This document shows, in pieces, positions 57,900 to 64,000 of a DNA stretch of 64,000 nucleotides. The notes under the pieces are model-generated. The model did not search any database and had not been told where the DNA came from. It saw nothing but the letters and a program-made list of their open reading frames with translations. Location of the stretch: positions 1-64,000 of the forward strand of contig JAPSGI010000008.1 in NCBI GenBank assembly GCA_031177685.1. The letters run 5' to 3'. Numbering within the stretch: position 1 is the first letter of the stretch; each line of letters opens with the position of its first letter. This DNA is from Solirubrobacteraceae bacterium. GTDB lineage: Bacteria; Actinomycetota; Thermoleophilia; Solirubrobacterales; Solirubrobacteraceae. Made by a program: the position numbers and the translations under genes.

Positions 57900-58766
57900 T
57901 TGCGCCTGGTGCCGTTCACATCACGTCGCGGCCTGCTCGCCGTCGCGTTGCTCGCCGTCGCGGCCGCGTCCCTGCTGTTCGCGCCGGCCGCGCTGGCCGA
58001 CTACTTGACGCCGGAGTCGGGCGGCGGCTCGCGCAACGCCGAGGACATCGACACGCTGTTCAAGTGGGTGCTCTACGTCGCCGCCGTCGTGTTCGTCGGC
58101 GTGGAGGGCACGCTGCTGTACTCGATCCTGCGCTTCCGCAAGCGCAAGCGCCAGCGCGACGCCGTGGCGGCCCAGATCCGCGGGAACACGAGCCTGGAGA
58201 TCGGCTGGACGGTGGGCGCGGCGCTCGTCCTCGTCGTGATCACCGTCGTGACGTTCATCAAGCTGCCGGGGATCAAGAACCCCGAGCGCACCGGCCCCGG
58301 CGGCGCCACGGCGGGCGGCCCGCTGTTCGCCACGATCGATCAGCCCAACCCGCCGGGCGACAAGGGCCTGACGATCGACGTCAACAGCCAGCAGTACCTG
58401 TGGCGCTACGCGTATCCCAACGGCGCCTACGCCTACACGACGATGATCGTGCCGACGCACACCACGGTGATCCTCAACCTGTTCTCGCAGGACGTCATCC
58501 ACTCGTGGTGGATCCCCAAGCTCGGGGGCAAGATGGACGCCACCCCGGGCTACAGGAACAAGACCTGGTTCAAGGTCACCAAGGAGGGCACCTACCGGGG
58601 GCGCTGCGCCGAGCTGTGCGGCCGCGGCCACGCCGAGATGCTCGCCTACGTCAAGGCGGTCTCGCCGACCGAGTACCGCGAGTGGGTCGGCCGCCAGAAG
58701 CGACTGATCGAGCAGGCCAACCGCGAAGCCGCGCAGCAGCGCCGGACGCTCTCCCCGATCCAGTAA
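57900..58766 (+). CDS. ctaC: Cytochrome c oxidase subunit II
   Basis: 288 residues from a TTG (a GTG nine bases on is the alternative). A signal/TM start and two TM helices (about 13-33, 50-75, 98-118) precede the CuA domain: QYLWRYAYP, DVIHSWWIP, then RCAELCGRGHAEM with the Cys-x3-Cys-x3-His-x2-Met ligands. It passes electrons from cytochrome c to subunit I at the outer face of the membrane. First gene of the oxidase operon, driven by TAGAAT at 57886-57891. No cytochrome c domain is fused. Confidence 0.95.
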   Translation: MRLVPFTSRRGLLAVALLAVAAASLLFAPAALADYLTPESGGGSRNAEDIDTLFKWVLYVAAVVFVGVEGTLLYSILRFRKRKRQRDAVAAQIRGNTSLEIGWTVGAALVLVVITVVTFIKLPGIKNPERTGPGGATAGGPLFATIDQPNPPGDKGLTIDVNSQQYLWRYAYPNGAYAYTTMIVPTHTTVILNLFSQDVIHSWWIPKLGGKMDATPGYRNKTWFKVTKEGTYRGRCAELCGRGHAEMLAYVKAVSPTEYREWVGRQKRLIEQANREAAQQRRTLSPIQ

Positions 58767-58772
58767 GGACAC

Positions 58773-60488
58773 ATGGCCACCGTCGAAACCGCCCTGCAGA
58801 CCCGCCCCCGCCCGCAGATCGTGGCCCACGAGGCCCGGCCCGAGCCCAGCGGCTGGACGAGCTGGTTCACCACCGTGGACCACAAGCGCATCGGGATCCT
58901 CTACATGGCGACGGCGTTCGTGTTCTTCCTGGTCGGGGGCGTCGAGGCGCTGCTCATGCGCACGCAGCTGGGGACGCCGGAGAACAGCTTCCTGGACCCG
59001 GCGACCTACAACTCGCTGATGACGATGCACGGGACGACGATGATCTTCCTGTTCGTCGTCCCGATGATGGCGGGGTTCGCGAACTACTTCGTGCCGCTGC
59101 AGATCGGCGCGCGCGACATGGCGTTCCCGCGCCTGAACGCGCTGTCGTACTGGCTGTTCCTCATGGGCGGCGTCGTCTTCTACGCGTCCCTGTTCTACTC
59201 GCCGCCCGAGGCCGGCTGGACGATGTACACGCCGCTGTCCAGCTCGGCGTACTCGTCGGGCGGCGGCGTGGACGCGTGGATCTTCCTCATCCACCTCACC
59301 GGGATCTCGTCGATCCTGGGGGCGCTGAACTTCTACGTCACGATCGCCAACATGCGCGCGCCCGGGATGGGCTGGTCGCGGCTGCCGCTTTTCTGCTGGA
59401 CGATCCTGACCTTCGCGATCCTGATCGTGCTGGCCCTGCCGACGATCGCCGCCGCGGTGACGCTGCTGCTCACCGACCGCCACTTCGGCACGCACTTCTT
59501 CGACCCGACCGAAGGGGGGTCCCCGCTGCTGTGGCAGCACCTCTTCTGGTTCTTCGGGCACCCCGAGGTCTACATCATGATCCTGCCCGCCTTCGGGATC
59601 ATCAGCGAGGTCCTGCCGGTGTTCGCGCGCAAGCCGATCTTCGGCTACAAGGCGATCGTCGTCGCCACGGTCTCGATCGCCTTTTTGTCGCTGCTGGTGT
59701 GGGCGCACCACATGTTCACCACGCCGATCTCGACCGTGGTGCTGTCGTTCTTCTTCCTGTCCTCGGTGGTGATCGCGGTGCCCACCGGGGTCAAGGTGTT
59801 CAACTGGATCGCCACGCTGTGGCGCGGGACGATCGTGATGAAGACGCCGCTGTACTTCGCGGCCGGATTCATCGCGTTCTTCACGCTGGGCGGGATCTCC
59901 GGCGTGATCCTGGCGATCTTCCCGCTGGACTGGCAGCTGCACGACACCTACTTCGTGATCGCGCACTTCCACTACGTCCTGGTGGCCGGCGCGGTCAACG
60001 CGATCCTGGCCGGGATCTACTACTGGTTCCCCAAGATCACCGGGCGGATGCTCAACGACACGCTGGGCAAGATCTCGTTCTGGTTCACCTTCGTCGGCTT
60101 CAACGCCACGTTCCTGGTGCAGCACTCGCTGGGCATGGACGGCATGGTGCGCCGCATCTACGAGTACGAGTCCTCCACAGGCTGGGGCGACCTCAACCTG
60201 ATCTCGACGATCGGGTCCTACATCCTCGGCGTGGGCGTGCTGATCACCGTGGTCAACATCGTGCGCTCGCTCAAGCGCGGCGCCGTGGCCGGCCCCGATC
60301 CGTGGAAGGGCAACACGCTGGAGTGGTTCACGGAGTCGCCGCCGCCGCCCAACAACTTCGACGTCGTCCCCTACGTCCGCTCGGTCGAGCCGATGAAGGA
60401 CATCCGCCGCCAGGTCGAGCGCGACACGGGCTCCCCGCAGCGTGAGACCGAGCTGACCTACGAGGAAGCCGAGCCGGTGGGCGCCTGA
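58773..60488 (+). CDS. ctaD: Cytochrome c oxidase subunit I
   Basis: 571 residues with twelve TM helices. Heme and CuB ligands are visible: TMHGTTMIFLF (low-spin heme His), WQHLFWFFGHPEVYIMILP (CuB His and the cross-linked Tyr), WAHHMFTT (CuB His pair) and HDTYFVIAHFHYVL (heme a3 and a His). It reduces oxygen to water and pumps protons; the Glu of HPEVY and the D-channel region support an A-type enzyme. Seven bases after ctaC with AAGGA before the ATG, and its stop overlaps the ctaB start. Confidence 0.97.
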   Translation: MATVETALQTRPRPQIVAHEARPEPSGWTSWFTTVDHKRIGILYMATAFVFFLVGGVEALLMRTQLGTPENSFLDPATYNSLMTMHGTTMIFLFVVPMMAGFANYFVPLQIGARDMAFPRLNALSYWLFLMGGVVFYASLFYSPPEAGWTMYTPLSSSAYSSGGGVDAWIFLIHLTGISSILGALNFYVTIANMRAPGMGWSRLPLFCWTILTFAILIVLALPTIAAAVTLLLTDRHFGTHFFDPTEGGSPLLWQHLFWFFGHPEVYIMILPAFGIISEVLPVFARKPIFGYKAIVVATVSIAFLSLLVWAHHMFTTPISTVVLSFFFLSSVVIAVPTGVKVFNWIATLWRGTIVMKTPLYFAAGFIAFFTLGGISGVILAIFPLDWQLHDTYFVIAHFHYVLVAGAVNAILAGIYYWFPKITGRMLNDTLGKISFWFTFVGFNATFLVQHSLGMDGMVRRIYEYESSTGWGDLNLISTIGSYILGVGVLITVVNIVRSLKRGAVAGPDPWKGNTLEWFTESPPPPNNFDVVPYVRSVEPMKDIRRQVERDTGSPQRETELTYEEAEPVGA

Positions 60489-61375
60489 TGCGCACGGCCG
60501 TCCTCTCGCCGTTCGCGGGGGTTCGCCAGGTCGCGGCGGACTACGTGACGCTGACCAAGCCCAAGGTCCAGTCGCTGCTGCTGCTGACCACGGTCACGAC
60601 CATGTACGTGGCCGGGGACCCGTCGGTCGGGCTGGTCGCGCTGACGTGCCTGGGCGGTTACCTGAGCGCGGGCGGCGCCGGGGCGGTCAACCACTGGTAC
60701 GACCGCGACATCGACGCGCGCATGTCGCGCACCGCGTCGCGGCCGGTGGCCTCGGGACGCGTGTCCCCCGGCGCCGCACTGGGGTTCGGGATCGCGCTGG
60801 CCGCCCTGTCGTTCCTGGTGCTCGCGAGCTTCGTGAACCTGCTCGCCGCGGTTCTCGCCCTGGCGGGGTTCGCCGGCTACGTGGGCGTCTACACCGTATG
60901 GCTCAAGCGCTCGACCCCGCAGAACATCGTGATCGGCGGCGCGGCGGGCGCCGTGCCGCCGCTGGTCGGCTGGGCCGCGGCGACCGGGGGCCTGGATTGG
61001 ACCGCGCTGTACCTGTTCGCGATCGTCTTCTACTGGACGCCGCCGCACTTCTGGTCGCTCTCGCTGCTCATGAAGGACGAGTACGCCAAGGTCGGCGTCC
61101 CGATGATGCCGGTGGTCCGCGGCGAGCGCGAGACGCGCCGCCAGATCCTCCTGTACTCGCTCCTGCTGTACGCGGTCACGCAGCTGCCGTTCTGCGCCGG
61201 CGGCTTCGGCGCGACCTACCTGGTGTGCTCGATGACGCTGGGCGCCGCCTTCATCGCGGGCGCCGTGCGCCTGTACCGCCGCGCGGACCGGCGCTCCGCG
61301 CTGCGCCTGTACCTCTTCTCCCTCCTGTACCTCGCACTTTTGTTCGGCGCGATGGTGCTCGACGCCAAGCTCTAG
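60488..61375 (+). CDS. ctaB: Protoheme IX farnesyltransferase (heme O synthase)
   Basis: 295 residues, about nine TM helices. GGAGAVNHWYDRDIDARMSRT (NxxxDxxxD prenyl-diphosphate motif, residues 57-80) is the UbiA-type active site. It farnesylates heme b to heme O, needed for the oxidase it is coupled to (TGATG overlap with ctaD). No ctaA (heme A synthase) is in the window. Confidence 0.95.
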   Translation: MRTAVLSPFAGVRQVAADYVTLTKPKVQSLLLLTTVTTMYVAGDPSVGLVALTCLGGYLSAGGAGAVNHWYDRDIDARMSRTASRPVASGRVSPGAALGFGIALAALSFLVLASFVNLLAAVLALAGFAGYVGVYTVWLKRSTPQNIVIGGAAGAVPPLVGWAAATGGLDWTALYLFAIVFYWTPPHFWSLSLLMKDEYAKVGVPMMPVVRGERETRRQILLYSLLLYAVTQLPFCAGGFGATYLVCSMTLGAAFIAGAVRLYRRADRRSALRLYLFSLLYLALLFGAMVLDAKL

Positions 61376-61385
61376 AGGAGCCTTC

Positions 61386-61496
61386 ATGGACCGAAACCTC
61401 GCCCGCAAGAACCTCCGCACCGGCCTCATCGTCGGCGCCCTGTCCCTGCTCATGTTCGGCCTGTCTTTCCTGGCGGCCGCGGTGTACGTCTCCTAG
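61386..61496 (+). CDS. 36-residue single-TM protein in the oxidase operon
   Basis: ATG at 61386 has an AGGAG site nine bases upstream. The product has a basic N-terminus (MDRNLARKNLRTG) and one TM helix (LIVGALSLLMFGLSFLAAAV), and the stop is immediately followed by the next ATG. Tiny single-helix subunits are known in cytochrome oxidases, so it may be a small oxidase subunit or assembly factor. Strong context and ribosome-site support, but no family assignment. Confidence 0.75.
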   Translation: MDRNLARKNLRTGLIVGALSLLMFGLSFLAAAVYVS

Positions 61497-61727
61497 ATGG
61501 CTTCCGAGGAGACCCAGACGCCCGCCCCGCCGGTCGGCGAGGAGATCCACCTGCCGGGCCCCTCGATCCTGCCGCTCATGACCGCGGCCGGGATCACCCT
61601 GATCCTGATCGGGATCACCACGTTCTTCGTGCTCACGGTGTTCGGCGTGATCGTGACCGTGTGGTGCGTCGTGCGCTGGGTGCGCGACACGCGGCGGGAC
61701 ATCGCCGAGCTCCCGCTGGAGCACTAG
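61497..61727 (+). CDS. Small membrane protein, probable oxidase subunit IV-like
   Basis: 76 residues starting at the base after the preceding stop. Acidic/Pro N-terminus (VGEEIHLPGPSILPL), two closely spaced TM helices (about 27-62) and a basic-acid tail (RDTRRDIAELPLEH). The LPGPSxxP segment before the first helix recalls actinobacterial cytochrome aa3 subunit IV (CtaF-like). Last gene of the operon, before a strong hairpin at 61736. A subunit III gene does not follow. Confidence 0.75.
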   Translation: MASEETQTPAPPVGEEIHLPGPSILPLMTAAGITLILIGITTFFVLTVFGVIVTVWCVVRWVRDTRRDIAELPLEH

Positions 61728-61735
61728 CCGAGCGC

Positions 61736-61764
61736 ACGAAAGCTTCCTGGCAGGACGCTTTCGT
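61736..61764 (+). terminator. Strong hairpin ending the oxidase operon
   Basis: ACGAAAGC and GCTTTCGT are an exact 8-bp inverted repeat; inside, TCCTG and CAGGA pair again. It lies eight bases after the stop at 61727 and 28 bases beyond the convergent CBS gene stop, so it could end transcripts from both sides. No long T run. Confidence 0.65.
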
Positions 61765-61791
61765 TACCCACACCCCGGCGGAACGCGCTTC

Positions 61792-62214
61792 TTACGCGGC
61801 CGGGACGTCGTGGCCCTGCTCGGTCAGGACGCTCGTGGCCCCGTCGAGGCACCAGCAGCGGATGATGTCGCGGACGGACAGAACCCCCGCGACCTCGCCG
61901 TGCTCGATCACGATCAGGTGACGGAAGCCGCCGCGGGCCATGGCGGCCGCGGCCTCCTCGAGTGACCACTCGGGCGAGGCGAACACGAGGTCCGAAGTCA
62001 GGTGCTCGGCGACGCGCTCGGTGTCCGGGTCCTCGCCCGCCCCCAGGGACTTCAGGATGTCGCGCTCGGTGATGATGCCGGGGCCCGGCGCGTCCGGGTC
62101 GTGGACCACGGCGGCGCCCACGTTGCGCTGCGCCATCTGGGTCGCGCAGTCGCGCAGCGTGTGTCCGGGTCCCACCGTCAGGACCGTCGGGCTCATCCCA
62201 TCCCTTACTCGCAT
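61792..62214 (-). CDS. Tandem CBS-domain protein
   Basis: 140 residues made of two CBS domains: MSPTVLTVGPGHTLRDCATQM with VGAAVVHDP and GIITERDILKSL, then ASPEWSLEEAAAAMARGGFRHLIVIEH and GVLSVRDIIR. Stand-alone CBS pairs bind adenine nucleotides or similar ligands and modulate partner proteins; the partner is unknown. It lies convergent to the oxidase operon. TAAGTT about 30 bases upstream of the ATG may be its -10, with a GGGGTGG ribosome site. Confidence 0.88.
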   Translation of the reverse strand: MRVRDGMSPTVLTVGPGHTLRDCATQMAQRNVGAAVVHDPDAPGPGIITERDILKSLGAGEDPDTERVAEHLTSDLVFASPEWSLEEAAAAMARGGFRHLIVIEHGEVAGVLSVRDIIRCWCLDGATSVLTEQGHDVPAA

Positions 62215-62264
62215 CGAGCCACCCCCGCTGGCGTTTGCAACTTATGCCTCAAGAGCTCTCAATC

Positions 62265-62909
62265 CTACGGGATCACCGTGATGCGGCGGCTCACCGCCCG
62301 GGGGCGGGTTCCGCGGGCCGCGGCGACGAGTCTGAGCCGGGCGACCGCGGGACGGCGGCGGGTCGCGCGTCCCGCGATGGCGCGCCGCGCGCGCGGGCCG
62401 AGCCGGAGCCGCACGACCCCCGGCCGGCCGGCCCGCAGCACCCGGACCACGGGCCTCAAGGGGAAGACAGCGGCCGCATTCGGGACGGTCACGATGCCGC
62501 GAGCGACCAGCCGGCACGGCTTGCCGCAGACCACGATCACCCGCAGCGCCCCGTTCTGGCGCGACAGCGACTGGACCTTGGCCACGCGCGCCGCGAGCGG
62601 CGCCGAGGGACCGGGGCTGGGGGTGGGTGCGGGTGTGGGCGAGGGCGTCGGGGAAGGCGTCGGGCTGGGCGTCGGCGCAGGCGTCGGCGAGGGCTCCGGG
62701 CTGGGACTGGGCGTCGGGCTCGGCGTGGGATACGCCTGGGCGGCGCTGACGTCGCGGGACCGGTCCTCCACCTGAACGCCGTTGTTTCGGTCGTGGCCGA
62801 AGACGAGCGTCGGCCCCACCGTCCCGGCCGCCAGGACTCCGCCCGCCACCACCGCCGCCGCGACCAGGCGGCGGACGGACCTCGAGCGGTCGGAACCTCG
62901 GTCTCCCAC
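62265..62909 (-). CDS. Secreted protein with Pro/Thr/Ser repeat linker and Arg-rich C-terminal domain
   Basis: About 214 residues from the GTG at 62909 (an ATG at 62951 is possible but shares bases with the divergent start). A TM or signal segment lies near residues 14-33. A linker of repeated PTPSP and PTPAP units (about 63-100) is followed by a C-terminal domain of about 120 residues rich in Arg and Val with two Cys (VVCGKPCRL). The tail resembles those of the propeller and phosphatase proteins. TACGAT lies nine bases before the GTG. Probably wall-exposed; function unknown. Confidence 0.7.
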   Translation of the reverse strand: MGDRGSDRSRSVRRLVAAAVVAGGVLAAGTVGPTLVFGHDRNNGVQVEDRSRDVSAAQAYPTPSPTPSPSPEPSPTPAPTPSPTPSPTPSPTPAPTPSPGPSAPLAARVAKVQSLSRQNGALRVIVVCGKPCRLVARGIVTVPNAAAVFPLRPVVRVLRAGRPGVVRLRLGPRARRAIAGRATRRRPAVARLRLVAAARGTRPRAVSRRITVIP

Positions 62910-62949
62910 TCCGGGACGATCGTAGCCCAGGTAGGCGATGCTTTGGGGC

Positions 62950-64000
62950 ATGGGCGCCCGCGGCGAAGCGCTGGCCTACGGCGCGATCGCGCTGCTGGCG
63001 CTCGGGCTGCGCCTGCTCGCGCTCGACGAGCGTCCCTTTCAGTACGACGAGGGGCAGGTGGCGTACTTCTCGTGGGTGCTGGCCACCACCGGGGACTACC
63101 ACTACCAGCCGGTCCTGCACGGCCCGCTGACCTACTACCTCACCGCGCTGACCTTCCTGGGTCTGGGCGCGACGGACTTCACGGCGCGCCTGGTTCCCGC
63201 GCTGGCCGGCACCGGGCTCGTCCTCCTGCCGGCCGCCATCCGGGACCAACTCGGCCGCACGGCCGCCCTGACGTGCGCCCTGCTCCTGGCCATCAGCCCC
63301 GCGTTTCTCTACTACTCGCGCTTCGCGCGCGAGGACGCGCTGCTCGCCTTCCTGACGCTGGCGCTCGTCGTCGTGGCCATCCGCCTGTACGACCGGCCGC
63401 GCGCCTGGCACCCGGCCGCCCTGGGCGCGCTGCTCGCCGCGTCCTTCGCCGCCAAGGAGGCGACCTTCATCTCCGTGGCGATCGCCGGTGCGGGACTGCT
63501 GGGCGCCGCCGTCGCGGGCTGGCCCGTGGCCGAGCCGCTGCGGGCCCTGCGGTGGCGCCCCTGGGCGATCGGCGTCGCGACGTTCGCCGTGGCCTTCGCC
63601 GCCCTCTTCACGACCGGGTCCACCCACCCCGGCGGACTGGTCGACGCGGTCTGGGACGGGCCGCGCTACTGGGCCAGCGAGCACCGCGTCCACCGCGGCG
63701 GCGAGGGCTGGGGGCTGTACCTAACGATGTTCGCGTCCTACGAGTGGCTCGCGCTGGCCCTGGGCGGCGCTGGGGCCGTCGTGGCGCTGCGGCGCCGCCA
63801 GCCGCTCGAGCTCGCCCTGCTGTGGTGGCTGCTCGCCGCCACCGCGGTCTACTCCTACGCGGGCGAGCGCTTCGCCTGGCTCGTGCTCCAGCCGCTCCTG
63901 CCCCTCGTCCTGCTGGCGGGCGTGGGGCTCCAGGCGATAGCGCGACGCCGCCGCCCGGCGCTGGTCATGGCCCTGGCCGCCATCGCGGCCACCCTGACCG
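62950..64000 (+). CDS. Agl23-like/GT39 membrane glycosyltransferase, cut by window end
   Basis: At least 350 residues, 3' part missing. Many TM helices; the first loop has DERPFQYDEGQVAYFSWVL (the Asp-Glu of GT-C enzymes), then HGPLTYYLTAL and YYSRFAREDALLAF, which match the TIGR03663 (flippase-associated Agl23-like) group. It would use a polyprenyl-phosphate sugar to glycosylate a protein or lipid at the outer membrane face. The ATG at 62950 follows GATGCT by eight bases. It has no in-window stop, so its true end is unknown. Confidence 0.8.
   Translation, partial: MGARGEALAYGAIALLALGLRLLALDERPFQYDEGQVAYFSWVLATTGDYHYQPVLHGPLTYYLTALTFLGLGATDFTARLVPALAGTGLVLLPAAIRDQLGRTAALTCALLLAISPAFLYYSRFAREDALLAFLTLALVVVAIRLYDRPRAWHPAALGALLAASFAAKEATFISVAIAGAGLLGAAVAGWPVAEPLRALRWRPWAIGVATFAVAFAALFTTGSTHPGGLVDAVWDGPRYWASEHRVHRGGEGWGLYLTMFASYEWLALALGGAGAVVALRRRQPLELALLWWLLAATAVYSYAGERFAWLVLQPLLPLVLLAGVGLQAIARRRRPALVMALAAIAATLT

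Noticed and set aside
62626-62740. Short repeated units resembling a CRISPR or tandem array
   Set aside because: The repeat is in frame and encodes PTPSP/PTPAP linker units of the secreted protein; units are only 6-12 bases and have no spacers.

Overview
The window is about 64 kb of very GC-rich, densely coding chromosome. Short intergenic gaps, frequent ATGA/GTGA start-stop overlaps, many apparently leaderless genes (a TANNNT -10 box ending 6-9 bases before the start codon) and secreted proteins with Arg-rich C-terminal domains all suggest a high-GC actinobacterium. The closest match from memory is class Thermoleophilia (Solirubrobacterales-like); this is inferred, with no marker gene to prove it. 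I see no phage, insertion sequence or CRISPR array.

Left part, 1-26.6 kb: a cell-envelope block. It encodes a 13-repeat beta-propeller protein, an alkaline-phosphatase-fold enzyme followed by a sigma-factor-like protein with a membrane anchor, a 1,519-residue wall hydrolase (transglycosylase plus M15-like peptidase plus propeller repeats) with a smaller propeller protein and a divergent FtsH, a coiled-coil lipoprotein, a three-gene set (cell-wall-binding-repeat lipoprotein, 3D-domain protein, glycosyltransferase), a membrane-anchored protein and a glycoside hydrolase. Nearly all are preceded by one unusual bipartite promoter-like element: (G/C)CGTCACG, exactly 17 bases, then GTTNT(T/C/G)(C/G). 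I count eight copies, all pointing at envelope genes. This looks like a single envelope regulon run by an unidentified alternative sigma factor or regulator, and is the most interesting signal in the window. An MMPL transporter, a Cys-cluster protein and a polytopic glycosyltransferase-like protein (3.8-8.3 kb) lie inside the block without the element.

Middle, 26.6-45.7 kb: mixed metabolism and regulation. It has a frameshifted NmrA-like gene, a small acidic protein, a methyltransferase and hydrolase pair, a ChaB-type protein, and a 2-oxoacid dehydrogenase E1 alpha/beta operon that ends in its own GntR regulator and starts at an 18-bp perfect palindrome. A HigBA-type toxin-antitoxin locus follows (toxin frameshifted), then five tRNA genes (Pro, Gly, Trp, two Leu), an SDR/SnoaL/HTH group, a sigma factor without a normal start codon, a methyltransferase-MFS pair, a c-di-GMP phosphodiesterase and a diguanylate cyclase, and an inositol-monophosphatase-like/amidase pair.

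Right part, 45.7-57.9 kb: acyl-CoA and acetoacetate metabolism (acetoacetyl-CoA synthetase, biotin-dependent carboxyltransferase, 3-hydroxybutyryl-CoA dehydrogenase, two crotonase-family enzymes, HMG-CoA lyase), which fits leucine or ketone-body catabolism. Interspersed are two M28-like peptidase genes (one degenerate), an ArsR/SRPBCC/VOC cluster with a double operator, and a VapBC module.

Right end, 57.9-64 kb: a cytochrome aa3 oxidase operon (ctaC, ctaD, ctaB and two small membrane proteins), a CBS-domain protein, a Pro/Thr/Ser-linker secreted protein, and the 5' part of an Agl23-like membrane glycosyltransferase cut off by the window edge. No gene-free stretch exceeds 300 bases.
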